From: Leptodactylus fallax
Lineage: Eukaryota > Chordata > Amphibia > Anura > Leptodactylidae
Length of the DNA: 64,000 nucleotides
NCBI GenBank assembly: GCA_947044405.1
Contig: CAMRHE010000018.1
Coordinates: 4,340,001 to 4,404,000 of the forward strand
Reading direction: 5' to 3'
The translations under genes were made by a program, and so were the position numbers. The notes under the pieces were generated by a model. It was not told the origin of the DNA, made no database searches, and saw nothing but the letters and a program-made list of their open reading frames with translations. Positions 22,874-35,735 of the stretch are shown here, in pieces (the stretch's first letter is position 1; every line of letters begins with the position of its first letter).

Positions 22874-24070
22874 CACTAAATGTTACTGCCCTGTATTCAT
22901 TCATCTGCAGAGCCCTGTGTAGTGCTGCTATATAGCACTATACACTCACCGTATACTGATAGTATCGGTATACGAACATGTCCAAGTTCCAGCCCTCTGG
23001 GCTGGGAAGACTGAATCTGTAATAGGCAAGCAGCTTGGTGTGAAGAAATCAACTGTGGAAGAAATAATTAGAAAATGGAAGACATACAAGACCACTGATA
23101 ATCTTCCTCGATCAGGGGCTCCATGTAAGATCTCACCCCGTGGGGTCAAAATGATCAAAAGAATGGTGAGCAAAAATACCAGAACCACCAGACGTGTCCC
23201 CCTGCTTAAGTCAGTACATATCTCGGCTCATCTGAAGTTTGCTAGAGAGCATTTGGATGTTCCAGAAGAGTATTGGGAGAATGTCATATGGTCAGATGAA
23301 ACCAAAGTAGAACTGTTGGGTAGAAACACAACTCGTCGTGTTTGGAGGAGAGTGAATGCTGAGTTGCATCCAAAGAACACCATACCTACTGTGAAGCATG
23401 GGGGTGGCAACATCATGCTTTGGGGCTGTTTCTCTGCAAAGGGACCAGGACGACTGATCCGTATGCATGAAAGAATGAATGGGGCCATGTATCCTGAGAT
23501 TTTGAGCGCAAACCTCCTTCCATCAGCAAGGGCATTGAAGATGAAACGTGTCTGGGTCTTTCAGCATGACAATGATCCCACACCGCCAGGGCAACAAAGG
23601 AGTGGCTTCGTAAGAAGCATTTCAAGGTCCTGGAGTGGCCTAGCCAGTCTCCAGATCTCAACCCCATAGAAAACCTTTGGAGGGAGTTGAAAGTCCGTGT
23701 TGCCCAGCGACATCCCCAAAACATCACTGCTCCAGAGGGGATCTGCATAGAGGAATGGACAAAACATACCAGCAACAGTGTGTGCCAACCTTGTGAAAAC
23801 TTACAGAAAATGTTTGACCTCTGTCATTGCCAACAAAGGATATATAACAAAGTATTGAGATGAACTTTTGTTATTGACCAAATACTTATTTTCCACCATA
23901 ATTTGCAAATAAGTTCTTTAAAAATCAGACAATGTGATTTTCTGGATTTGTTTTCTCATTTTGTCTCTCATAGTTGAGGTCTACCTATGATGTCAATTAC
24001 AGGCCTCTCATCTTTTTAAGTGGGGGAACTTGCACAATTGGTGGCTGGCAATACTTTTTTCCCCACTGTA

Positions 24071-26689
24071 CATAGTCTTAAATCTTATTGTATTCAGGAT
24101 TTTCAAGAATTCTATTAAATATATAGTATATGGCATTGTGATATGGCTTTTACCCTTGTGTTAGCTACCAGTGACATGGTTTTGACCCTAATACCAAGTT
24201 CCATCAATGTTGTGATATCCTTGATGCCACTAAGCAATCGTTACTAAAGCTGCTAACAGCTGCAGCCATATGAAGTGGTCACATGTATCTCTTATGTCAC
24301 CGGTTTGGAAACACAGGCTCAATCCATTACATGCCAGAACATTATCTTCTTTACCTTGCAAACCTTATATGTAATATCATGGAAATGCTAGAAAGCAGGA
24401 CTGCTTAATCTCTCTGAAAAACCTGGTGATCATGCCAATGGAGCTTTCTCAGTAACAGTAGGAATGCACCCCACTTGCTAAACACCAGGGTTTCTTTTCA
24501 TTACAGTGAAGACTGTTATGTAAATGCTTTAGCATATTTGTAAGGGTTAAACAATAGCAATCCAGAACATATAGGACATCTACAGGAAAACATATTTTAT
24601 CCATTATGCTCAGCTAGGGGTCTGAATTGCTTCCAGTACTTTGCTGTATGTTTTGTATTAATGTGTACTCTACTCCCTGGGATTATGAATAATTATTTAT
24701 TGTGGTATAAAATATATAGTTATATTAAACTTGTATTGTTTTTCATGCCTTTGAAGGCTACATTTTCCATGAATTGCTAATTTACTTCTTTTAGTTAATA
24801 TACAAAAAACCTCCATGGATGAACTTATATAACTCACATTTCAGAAAAACACAGATGTTATATATGACCACATTGATGAAAATATCAATCACAGAAAGTG
24901 ACTAACCACACACAAGTTCTATAGACTGCCTGGGTAGCTTGTCTGTCGGCCCTGGTAGACCATTGATGAAAAGCAGTAAATAGGAATCATCGCAATTCAG
25001 TGATATATGTTGCTTTTAGTGATATATGTTCCTCAAGTTTCTGGGCACTTTCTGGATGTTTCATTTTGATCAAGTCAAAATTAAGTTGGCTGGTTAACTA
25101 TATTTTCTGAAAATTACCTTAGTTCATGGATACAAAAACTGCAATCTTGGAGGCCAAGTTATACTTGTCTTACGGTACATTCTTGTCACCTTACAGTACA
25201 GAAACGTGCAATTTTTGAGACACCGACACATTTTTATAATGTTGAGAATGGAGTTTCTCTTCTTAAATTGAGTAGTGCAGTATCTGGGAGAAGTATGTGG
25301 GCTGCCAGAGCATAGTTACATGCATCTTCCAGGTCATAAACTTTCTTGTTTGAGGAGAAGCATAAAAACAGGTAATTTTAAGTAATTATTACTGTGGTAG
25401 CACCATCCAGGGGTTCTCTAGTTGACGGCAAAAAAGGAGACATTATGTTTGGCACACACTTTTGTATTTATCATTACTGAATTATATTGTTCGTGTATGC
25501 ATACTTAGTGAATATAGTGTTTATGCATGTGTTGTCGGTATATTACACTGGTATGTGTGTAACCAAGTAATGTCAGTGGTGAAAATGTTTTTTACTGCCA
25601 TCAAAACCATATACACTGCCAAGGAAGATTTTGTTGCTTTATGACTAGTTGTCTTTAACCAATCCAGTCAAGCATGAATAAGAGAGTTTGACCGGCTAGG
25701 GACCTCATATCCATCTGCGGAGTATCCCTCTTTCCAGGGGCAGATGAAACCAGCCATTTTCCCAGATTATAAAGATGTGGAAAGGGGAGCAGGGGGGTAC
25801 TCTGGCAGGAGGCATAGCAAGCACAAGCCAGGAGCTTCACCTTACAAGAAACCGTGATACTTTGGCGCTTGGGTCACATCTTGGAGCCAGCGAGGAAGCT
25901 AGGTGTGCCCATTCCATCTCCCAAGCTCCATGGGACCCAAAGATTCCCCAAGCTCCATGGGACCCAAAGGTTATTAGCTTTACTGTACTCTGTTTTTCTC
26001 CTGTTGTTTTTAGAACCGTTTGCTTGTTTCTCATAATTTTTTCTCTTATATATATCACTGAATCTTTTGGGTATTAAATTGTTAAATTTAATGGTACTTT
26101 GTGTTTGCTCTATGAACCATTACCTTTTTTGAAGTGTGTTTGCGTTTGACTGCTGGGAGCAGTAGCATGTGTCTGGGACTTCTATTGGTCCTTGATTCTG
26201 AATACAATAGGTGGTGCCAGTGTGTATTTGGGGTGCGATTTATGCTCAAGTTGCAGCCTGAGTGAAGGATGAGTGCAAGACTGAGTGAGTGGATTGAATT
26301 GACCCCTGAAAGCCATACCCACGTCATGTGCTAGGACGGTCCATACTTGATAGTCACTAATATTGGATTCACCATACTCCCCACTACTATGGAAGACATT
26401 ACAATGGAGTACTCTGGGCAAAACTGATACTATGTGTTATACCTAGTGCAGGGCTTGAGAGATGGTGTATGATACAAGGGTTGTCCCTTTAACGTTACTT
26501 AAATACTTGTGACAAGCATCATCTGCATAAGTCTTCATATTTTCTGTATGTGCCAGGGCAGTCAAATGGCAGTGAAGGATGAAACAAAGACAAAGCTCAT
26601 TAGATTATTACTATTAATTTCAATCTGGATCCATGTTTGCATTGCTTCAATCCAGAGCATTACACCTCTGAATCTTAATGTGCTGAACA
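24071..26689. other. Apparently unique DNA, no gene seen
   Basis: No homology-bearing ORF. A 26-27 bp tandem duplication ('ccaagctccatgggaccc' units) lies at about 25919-25970. Otherwise nothing recognised. Confidence 0.45.
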
Positions 26690-26930
26690 TGCCATTCATC
26701 TTATTTGTCCAAAAATACCCTCTGGTCCATCTAGTTTGCCCTTGCATTATTCCTATTTTATTTTAGCATAGACGTGTGTTTATCGCAGCCATGCTGAAAT
26801 TCACTTACAGTAGATTTCTCAACCACATCTGCTGGAAGTTTGTTCCAAGTCTCAACTACTCTTAATATTTTCTGCCATTGCTTGTGATCTTCCCCCCAAC
26901 TAATTTCAGTTTGTAGAATTATTACTTAAA
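26690..26930. repeat. Possible old LINE-derived fragment
   Basis: 'acatctgctggaagtttgtt' and 'gatcttccccccaactaa' resemble a 3' region common in amphibian CR1/L2-like repeats, as I recall it. No coding part present. Confidence 0.35.
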
Positions 26931-27762
26931 ATCATGCAATATACATGTAACTGTAAAATCTAGTTTTTAGACTAGACTAAAAACAAGAATTATAAAATAG
27001 AACTTATCCTTTATATAAATTTGCTTACTAAGTGCTTGACTGTTGCTGAAAGACAGCTATAAATATTCATGTGTTGAATTCCTGATTTGAATGATGGATA
27101 TTGCATGTGAAACATTGTATCACAAATAGTTATTTTAGTAAAAATCTGTAATAATTACTATCAGAATCAATTTACTGGTTCAGAACTGTTATGAATTTTT
27201 TTCAGCTAAACCCCCAAAATTTGCTTCCTCTCCTCCACATGACACCTGTCTAAAAGGTAGATGCATCCCAGATATGAAACTTTTTATCCTAAAACGTCAG
27301 CGTAAAACTGATAATTACTATCAGAATGGATCCTGCACAATATCCTCCTAATCCTACTCAGCATATCTAAAATGCAGAATGGACCATGCTTATATTTAGT
27401 ATGTAAACAATTATTTCTCATTACTCTTTGAAGATTATATCATTGTTGTCAATATTACATTTTGATACTAGAACTGCAAGTGAGCATGCGTGTAGGTATG
27501 CATAAAGTAAAACAATATAGAATATGCACTATTGGTGAATAGTTACAAAGGTTAACACTATTAGGTCTCATTCACACTAGCATATTTAGTCTGCATGTCT
27601 CTGTGCTGCACAACTGATTTTTATTTTTTTGCAAGCTATCAGTGGCATAAATATAGAGTATTAAAATGTGACATGCATATCACCAGTGCTATAGATCTAC
27701 ATGCAATGAGATCCATCCAGTGTTGGTTCCATGTAAACAGACTTTTAGCATTTAACTCAATG
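26931..27762. other. AT-rich DNA, no gene seen
   Basis: 'attcacactagcata' near 27570 resembles the tips of the foldback family at 28796, so a decayed copy may start here. Confidence 0.35.
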
Positions 27763-28257
27763 AGGTTAAGTTCACCCAGAATTTTTTACAAGCAGATTTT
27801 TTAGGTGAAATCCTCCTCAAAAAACACCTCTCAACTCTCATATTCATTTCAATGGTACCAAATTTTTTCAGCCAGAGGAAAAAAGAATTGTCAGGACCTA
27901 TCTTCAGGTAGATTCTGCCTTGTAAAGCCCATTGAAATGAATGGCAGGCATGAATACTAGCAGTTTTTTAAAGTTTTTTTTTTTTGCTCAAACTACTACA
28001 AAAACCACTGCAAAAGAATGCAAGCTTTTTTTTGTTTTTGCCTTTTATTCATTTCAATGGGTTTTACAAGGCAGAATCTGCTTGAAGATAGGTCATTACA
28101 CTTCTTTTTTCTTCTAGCTGAAAATCAGCTAGAAGAAAAAATCTGCTCCTGACTCCCACTGAAATGAATGGCAGAGATGGGAGGTGTTTATTGAGCCAGA
28201 TTTTGAGAAGGATTCTGCTTCATTATCCTCCTGTAAAAAGCTCTGTGTGAACATACC
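27763..28257. mobile_element. Foldback element, family C, about 500 bp
   Basis: The left end 'aggttaagttcacccagaat' matches the reverse complement of the right end ('ctctgtgtgaacataccct'). Inner arms also pair, e.g. 'cattcatttcaatgg' on the left against 'actgaaatgaatggc' on the right. Non-coding palindromic MITE. Confidence 0.65.
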
Positions 28258-28482
28258 CTAAGGCCGAGGCCCCATGTTCCGAAAAGGCAGCTTTTTTTGT
28301 TGCAGATTTTGCTGCGGTTTTTTGAGCCAAAGCCAGGAGTGGAATGATCAGAAGGTAGAAATAAGTACTTCCTATATATTTCCCATCCCTTTTGTAGCCA
28401 TTCTTGGCTTTGGCTCAAAAAACTGCAGGAATATCTGCAACAAAAAAAAAGGTGTATTTCCAGGGCCTCAGCCTAAAGGTGC
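28258..28482. mobile_element. Foldback MITE family A, copy 2
   Basis: Begins 'taaggccgaggccccatg' and ends 'gggcctcagccta', directly abutting the family C element. Long self-complementary arms as in 10776-11005. Confidence 0.75.
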
Positions 28483-28795
28483 GGAGTGTCTCTCATTGGG
28501 AGTAGTCGAATGGTAGGCCACCTCAGACAACAAGTCCCATAGCAATGGAGTAAGGAAAATCATATGCTCACATATCTGTTAATGGTGTATGATGTTTATT
28601 AAACAGTTGTCCTTATTAATGATAAAAGTACATTATTTGTGATGTAAGTGATGCAATTGGAGGTGATTTTTCAAGATAAACTGCCAATGTGTTTGTATTT
28701 GAGGAGTAACAGTATATATGTCAATTGTATGATGTATTTTGCATTATTCATTTGCATTTTTCTGCAGGCTCAATGTGTAGTTTGCAGTTCTCCCT

Positions 28796-28931
28796 TACAC
28801 TAGGTTCACACTAGCATTCTGCTTTCCGCTCTTCGGGTCCTGCTTGCAGGAATTTTCTTTCAGCATTTTTTAAGCAGGTTCAGGGATGGAAACCCCAAAC
28901 ATAGTACAAGCGCTGGTGTGAACCCAGTCTT
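28796..28931. mobile_element. Short foldback element, family D
   Basis: Ends 'ctaggttcacactagc' and 'gctggtgtgaacccag' are inverted complements. About 135 bp, non-coding. Confidence 0.55.
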
Positions 28932-31900
28932 AGTTGGTGGGTGGAGGCTAGCTGCTATGCAGTAAGAAGAGAAGAATCTGCTCCCTAATCTTCTGTCTCT
29001 CACTAAAAAAAGAGCTCTGTGATCATACAGGACATATATAGAGAAGTCCTGACATGTGCTGATGTGACTAAAACACCTGGGATGAGATAGAAATGTATTA
29101 TTTACCTGCAGCATTAGTCTAAGCTTGTGTCTATTTCAGTCTCCTCAGCTCCTGCTCATTCCTTACCCTACTCTCGCCACAGACTTCTATAAACATGTGT
29201 AATCTGATACATGTGTATTGCAGAGATTTCAGACTGAAAGTCAGTTTAGCAGCGAAGAGAAGGGAAGCAGTCTGATAAGTGAAAGATGGGGCATTTTTAA
29301 ATATTTTGCAATTCTTATAGCCATCTGTAATATTGATTTATATGAATTTTGCTGAAATGACAGTCACCATTTAGCTTAGGGGATTAGATAGTAATTAGGG
29401 ATAAGCTTTAAGTTGTAAAATTTTCATGACATTTTAGGCTAAAATCACAGCTTGATATATACATTTATATGAATATTTGTGTGTGACCTGGATGAGGAGC
29501 GCTTACCTTCTGTTCTATGAAGCATTAACATTTTATCCACCAGGCCGTGCTGTGTATTTCATCCATATGATGGCAACATGCATCTAATGTATATATTACA
29601 TACTGCACAATGTGCTAGCAATATGATAAAAATTTCCAAGTATATATACATAGGGGCCCACAGTGCACTGGGCCCACAGGAAACATATCCCAAAAATTAT
29701 CCCAAATCAATGGATTAGTATATAAGTTGCAGATCATGTGGGTCTGACTGCTGGAACCTCCACCAATCATGAGAATAGGAGTGCCTTGCATGAATGGAGC
29801 ACCAGACTGCTTGAGGCAAGGTACAGCATTTGACTGTCTCTGGCAGTCCTATAGAAATGAATGGAGCAGCATCCCTGTTCCCATGATCTGTCGTGTGGAT
29901 TTGGAATAAGTTGCTTTTGCTGCCAACGCCTTATAGGGATTTTCCCATGAACACAACCACATTTAAATTTGTAGGCAATTAAAAGTTAAATATTTTTGCA
30001 AACATGAATTAAAAATTATTCACAATTTTAAAGATTTTCTCTGATCATCTGGTGATAGTCTTTTGTCTTGATCAATTGCCAATGAATGCAACCATGAATG
30101 AAGGTACTTTCAATGGTCTGTATCTCGTGAGAAACCCAGTCATGATTTCCTTATTGGGTGGCAAGTTACCTTCTCATGCATGTAGTATCCCTGCCTGATA
30201 ACCTGGCCACAATAAGTAAATCATGGCTGGGTTTCTGACAAGTCCCAGACTTCGAAAGTTCCTGCATTCATGGTTGTAGGCTCACCTTCCCCCTACCGTC
30301 ATCCTCCCAAGGACAGGGCATCCAGAAGCCAATTTCTTGATTGTACCGGTGATGCAGTCAAGAAATCTACTACACACTCTACTCACACATTATGGCACAT
30401 AGTCACTGATGTTTACTGAGACAGGTTAACCTCAATTTCACAGTAGTAAGAAACTGTCGGGATCAACATCATCAGTTTAGAAACAGGAAGAGTACACTTC
30501 TCTTATCACAAAAACAGTCCTGTGGTGCACACAATGCTCACAGTGGTTTTCTTTCAACACTCACAGTAACCAGTTCTCCAGCACACAGCAGATCCATAAA
30601 AATAGACTTCAGAAACAACAGGCTTAGCTCTGTAATTGCACTGAGTGGACTAGGGGTCAGACCGGTATCAACAGAGGTCCAAATGGAAGAACCAAAAGCA
30701 TGGGAAAACATCCCTTTATAAGAGTATTCCTGCCTGGCATGACTTCAAAGTGTCAGGCCGTAACAAAGATATTGAACAGCGCCAAAAGGACACAGCCCGC
30801 TGCACAGCCATTGGAGGCTACTAGATTTTACCTACATGGAGAATCATCGCACCGCCCTCTTTCCAGAAGATACCAGATGAAGGTAAGTAGAATAACTCAG
30901 AAGCAAATGCACAATTTAGGCTAAAACTGGGTAAGAACCTAAAAAAGTCAGCCACCTATGGCCATTTTTGTGCGGCAGTGACTTCTTCTATCCTACATGT
31001 CCAAAGCTGTTTTTAATTACCACTCAATATACAGTAGTTGAATCTCACTTGAAGTCTTAGGTCCAACAAGACTTCTTTTGTGTAGTGTTCCATTTATGAA
31101 AGGACCCTGAGACACAAATTTTGCATGTTTATAATTAATACCTAACTTCTCCACTTTCTATTCCTGCTCCCCCTTTCCCCACCTCAAAAAATAGAAAACA
31201 ACCTCAAGAGAATGCCAAATGACATTGTGACATGACAATCCTGTGTGAGAATGACATAGGCAGGCACAGCTGGTTATGTGTATACTTTTGCAATTTCACC
31301 ATCAGTTAACAAAGTGAAGATTTATTTTCCTGGATTTTCTAGATTCTTGGTTTATGTAAAAAAAAAAAATCTTCATTTTAGTCTAGTATTTTAAGTAACA
31401 TAACACAGAGTGTAATCCTTGACAGCTTCCAGACTATGCAATTTCTGTTGCAGTAGAATTTTAGCACCTGTAACGTCTCCCAACTTTCTTTGCATTCCCA
31501 GAAATTTGTCATTGTTCTCTTCTTTCTGGTTCCATCATTGGTAATACAGATTATGTTCTCTGTTTCCACTATTTAAGTCATATTATATTATTTATCATTA
31601 ATGTGCTCAAGCAGATTCAATAGTTTTCCTCTGCATTTTGCTCAGTGACTGTTTTATATCAGAACGTGGATCTTTGGCTTCAGCTTTAAATGTAATGTGT
31701 ACTATAAATTGTATCTCTAAATCCTGGAATTGTTGGCTTGTAGATATCTGTCAGCTATTATCTGGGGATTTGTCACTTTTCTGGTTGTTTTCTCTTCTAT
31801 GTAGCTTTGGACATAGCACAGATTAACTGTTCCAGGACATTTTTGTGAGCACTAGAGTATTGTATTTATAATGAAATAGAGATTTTAATAGTTTTATATT

Positions 31901-32198
31901 TTTTGTTTGTTTTTCTTGGTCAGATAGTGCTTTTTTGGTAAGCAATCATAAAAATAATGTCAGTCTTTATATGGAAAAAAAGTCATTAATCTTGTTTAAT
32001 GTACATAAATGGTTGAGGAACTGTGCAACTACATACCATTATCTTGTACTGATGCTGATTAAATCTGATGAAAAAGCAAAATGCCCAGTTGAATTATATG
32101 CCCCATGTTCACAGTAGCTGCCCAGGCTGTCTCTGATGACAAGCTTGTTGTCTGTTTCCATTGACAACCTACAGAATTGCCAGGGTAACAATAGAATA
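28932..32198. other. Mostly unique DNA, no gene seen
   Basis: No convincing ORF. 29730-29890 contains a block ('aatgaatggagc' type) related in style to the sequence at 35290-35480, probably an old repeat. Confidence 0.4.
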
Positions 32199-32200
32199 TA

Positions 32201-33415
32201 TACTCCACAACACTGAAATTGCAACACCAAGAATGAAGAGTCTGGGAATTATAGAAATTACAGGATTGAAAGACAGATTATTAGTATACAAATTATTTTA
32301 AAAAATGGAAATATTCATTGCCTCTCAATTTATTCAGTATAAATACACAGAAATAAATGCACTTACACCCCTTGGCATGCTACCAAAGAGGTTATTAATG
32401 GTTGTATGATGAATGTTATGCCACACTGAAAGCACTGGCAGCTCCCTTTGCAATTGCCAAACAGTGATATAACAGACATGCTCAATGATAGACAAGTCCA
32501 GAGACACTGCAGGCCACGGAAGCATGTTTAAGCCACACAAGCTGCTCACAGTTGCATGAGAAACAAGAGGCTTGGTATTGTCCTGTTGAATAATGGCTCC
32601 TGAGACACTTTGGAGAAATGGCCATACCACTGGTTCCATGATCAAATTAATTTATCGCAGAGCTATTAGTATACCTAAAATGAAGATTAGAGAAGTCCAG
32701 CTACTGTACATTATGCCCCCCACATCATAATCCTGGAAGTGGGACTGGTGTAATGTTCCATTGTGAAGGCCTCTTCAAGGTGTTGCCCACGTGGCTTCCA
32801 GACTAATCTCTGGCTATCATCGCATCCAGACAAAAGCTGGACTCATTGCTGAAAATGATAGACCTCCATTATAGCCTCCATTGCCATTTTGCTGTGCATC
32901 ATGATAGCCTTTGAGAGCGGTGGTATGAGATCATTGAAACATTTGTAGTTGGATGTCAGGCTCAGAGTTCAATATTCTGCGAATACATTTTGATGGTTTG
33001 TGTGAACACTGTTTGCCATTCCAGGCTTGGAGTGTAATGTCCAATATCACACAATTCTTCCAATCAGTCAATCCATCCGCGCAGAGGTTTGCTTTCATGT
33101 TTCCTCTTGCTGTCATTCCAGTTAGTCATTGTACTCCCAACCACAGAGACACGCAATGTTGAACAGTGCTGACATCTGAGCCTAGGCACCTAGTGATCTG
33201 CCAATCTGAGTGATAAACCAAGGTCTTTCAATCTATCATGTCAATGAACAGGATGCATCACGCAATCATTCCATTCCACTTGGTCTGATTTTTTAAGTGG
33301 CTAGGTGCTTGGAAATTTGATTATTTGCAGATCTTAGTGACACCAGCTACTTCCTCGATTTGTATAATCTTATGGTTTATCCTTCTTGGTGTTGCAATTT
33401 CTGTGTAAAGGAGTG
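32201..33415 (-). mobile_element. Tc1/mariner element, copy H, old
   Basis: TIRs share 'gaaattgcaacaccaag' (32215-32231; reversed at about 33385-33401), with outer tips 'tactcc' and 'ggagtg'. TA dinucleotides flank both ends (32199-32200, 33416-33417). Internal transposase homology is on the minus strand. Confidence 0.82.
32334..33290 (-). pseudogene. Tc1-type transposase, heavily decayed (copy H)
   Basis: The C-terminal part is readable: 'IIQQDNTKPLVSHATVS' with the second catalytic Asp, then 'LPWPAVSLDLSIIEHVC' with the Glu, and an end like 'GSMPRGVSAFIS'. Upstream, the region of the first catalytic Asp reads 'FSNESSFCLD', an Asp to Asn change, with a stop shortly after. The N-terminal part is in several frames. 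Inactive. Confidence 0.75.
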
Positions 33416-33417
33416 TA

Positions 33418-34022
33418 TTACAATTTGTAACATAGAATAGTAACATGCATTTCCACTTATATTACTCTTTGCTTGGATGACCTTTTACATTGTAGATTTG
33501 GGAGTTTTTATTAGAAGATTTGGCTTCCCCCTAGTGAAAAAATAAACAAAAAAAAAACAGATTTCCTTAGCAAATGCTCTCAGGGTTTCAAAGGACAGTC
33601 CACTGCAAACATATAGGGGCAAATTTATTAAGATTGGCATATCTTACTCCATTCTTACAGGCACAGGGACTGAGAGATTCATAAAGGTCCCAATGCTATA
33701 AGGGAAATCTACGTCAGGTAGGAAAGGATGTAGATTTCCATTCTAACTCCTGGCGTGAGTTTTAATAAATCAGTCAGGCCAAGGGGGATACCTTCCCTGA
33801 TCCCTGCACCACCCTCATTCACAGAAAGTGGTAAGCAAGGCACAAATCAGGGCTTGAGGTGCCTGTTTTCTGTGTTTACTATACACACTGTGTACGACCA
33901 GCATACAGGCAAAGCCAGGCTGCTTAGCCTATGTCAGATCGCTCTGCATTGTTAGCATTATAGTGATAGTAGTAACCTCCAACTAAGTTTTACATTACAG
34001 TTCCTGTCTTCTCACTACCTTT
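33418..34022. other. Spacer with a small foldback repeat
   Basis: 33610-33775 has 'gggcaaatttattaagattgg' answered by 'gttttaataaatcagtcagg' in inverted sense. A related block occurs at 51320-51560. No gene. Confidence 0.4.
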
Positions 34023-35289
34023 TACAAGTACATCTTAATAAATTAGAATATCATCAAAAAGTTTTTTGTTTTTTTTTAGTAATTGAATTGAAAAAGTGAA
34101 ACACATATATTATATTGAGTCATTACAAACTGAACTTTTTCGAGTGTTTATTTATGCTAATGTTGATTATGGCTTACAGCCAAGGAAAACCCAAAAATCA
34201 TTATCTCAGAAAATTATAATAATTAACCCAAAACAGCTGCAAAGTCTTCCTAAGCATTTAAAAAGGTCCCTTAGTCTGTTTCAGTAGGTGACACAATCAT
34301 GGGGAAAACTGCTGACTTGACAGATGTCCAGAAGGCAGTCATTGACACACTCCACAAAAGGTGTTCACAGAGTGCTGTATCAAAGCATATTAATGAAAAG
34401 TTGAGTGGAAGGAAAAAGTGTGATAGGAAAAGGTGCACAAGCAACCAGGATAACCGCAGCCTTGATAGGATTGTTAAGAAAAGGCCATTCAAAAAATTTG
34501 GGGGAGATTCACAAGGAGTGGACTGCTGCTGGAGTCAGTGATTCAAGAGCCACTACACACAGACGTATCCAGGACATTGGCTACAAGTGTCGCATTCCAT
34601 GTGTCAAACCACTCAGGACCAATAGACAACGCCAGAAGCGTCTTATCTGGGCCAAGGAGAGAAAGAACTGGACTGTTTGCTCAGTGGTCAAAGGTGTTGT
34701 TCTCAGATGAAAGTAAATTTTGCATTTCATTTGGAAATCAAGGTCCCAGAGTCTGGAGGAAGAGTGGAGAGGCACACAATCCAAGCTGCTTGAGGTCTAG
34801 TGTGAAGTTTCCACAATCAGTGATGGTTTGGGGAGCCATGTCATCTGCTGGTGTAGGCCTACTGTGTTTTATCAAGACCAAAGTCAATGCAGCCATCTGC
34901 CAATAAATTCTAGAGCACCTTATTGCCGACAAGCTTTTTGGAGATGGAATTTTCATTTTCCAACAGGACTTGGCACCTGTCCACACTGCCAAAAGTACCA
35001 ATACCTGGTTTAATAACCACAGTATCACTGTGCTTGATTGGCCAGCAAACTAGCCTGACCTTAACCCCAGTGGTGAACCTAGCCTCTTTGCTGCCTGAGG
35101 CGGACTATAGAAAGACGCCCCCCCCCCCCCCCCCAAAAAAAAAACAAAAAAAAACTGAGTTTCCATGCTACTAGTTTAACACACTGTTATCGTAGCACAA
35201 TATACACAATACACAAAGTTATAAAACAGTTTTTAAGAATTCTTCTTCCTGTATTACTTCAGTATCAGATCAACAACACGGCATTAACA

Positions 35290-35480
35290 ATGAAAGTAAC
35301 TTCACACATCTTCTGCTTGGTGGATGGACGAGCCCACGTGGCCCCCATTCTCTATAATAGGAGCCCCGCAGATAGCTGAGTACTGGACTTCGGCTATCTT
35401 TGGCACTCCCATTGAAGTGAATGAGAGCCACGCGGGTTCCTCCATCCACCAAGTGACACACCTATATATATGGCTGCAGC
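35290..35480. repeat. Old interspersed repeat inside B1
   Basis: 'cgagcccacgtggccccc' and 'gaatgagagccacgcggg' form an imperfect inverted pair around 'agatagctgagtactgg'. A similar style of sequence is at 29730-29890. No coding potential. Confidence 0.4.
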
Positions 35481-35613
35481 CCAGCTGGATTCCCACCTAG
35501 TGGGGGAAAAAACCCAATTCTCAGGCTCAGTGGGGGTCTCAGCAGACAGACCCCCATCACTCAGGTATTTATCCTCTATCATTTAGGTGAATACAGTGCA
35601 GTAACATTCTGTG

Positions 35614-35735
35614 ACTTACAGGTGATGTCTCTGACTAATCCTTCACATTTCCCTTCTCTTCCCTCTGGACCGCCATGACCACTTCTTCCAGCTGTGACTT
35701 GTCTCTGTAAAGGTTGCAACACAGACATCTTTGGC
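35614..35735 (-). other. Candidate exon remnant (copy B1)
   Basis: Minus-strand counterpart of 22769-22873, with an 11-bp insertion that changes the frame before 'LEEVVMAVQREEKGNVKD' and a stop. The donor-like ACTTAC (GTAAGT on the minus strand) is at 35614-35619. Confidence 0.3.

Larger units (their letters stand above)
19337..22999. mobile_element. hAT-like non-autonomous element, copy E
   Basis: 3663 bp between exact 8-bp duplications. The tips are 'cagaggcgtagctata' on the left and, reversed, 'cagagggctggaac' on the right. Content: a terminal palindrome and CRE cassette (19337-19616), an inner block absent from copy F (about 19640-21955) dominated by inverted minisatellites, a minisatellite shared with F (21965-22190), a shortened MITE-B (22240-22375) and a candidate exon remnant (22769-22873). 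No transposase gene, so it would depend on another element in trans. Confidence 0.85.
19270..23858 (+). pseudogene. Tc1 transposase, interrupted (copy D2)
   Basis: ATG at 19270 encodes the same N-terminus as copy D1 up to about residue 22. The frame is then cut by hAT element E and resumes at 23000 inside the HTH ('[19 protein letters not shown]'). About 30 residues are missing between 'NTRTTRR' and 'VPLLKSVH' compared with D1. The first catalytic Asp is in '[11 protein letters not shown]', the second in 'FQHDNDPTP'. A frameshift follows. The 'IENLWRELK' Glu region and the terminal stop (TGA 23856-23858) lie in another frame. It cannot encode a working transposase. Confidence 0.88.
18907..24068 (+). 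mobile_element. Tc1 element, copy D2, split by hAT copy E
   Basis: The left tip is 'tagtgggggaaaa' (first base mutated from the family 'cagtgggg'). The right tip is 'ttttccccactg' at 24057-24068, followed by TA. The TIRs resemble those of D1. Without the 3663-bp insertion at 19337-22999 and one 8-bp duplication, the element is about 1.5 kb, the usual Tc1 size. Confidence 0.9.

Noticed and set aside
30700..30924. 74-residue ORF in non-repeat DNA
   Set aside because: No recognisable domain, no splice or promoter context, and length expected by chance.
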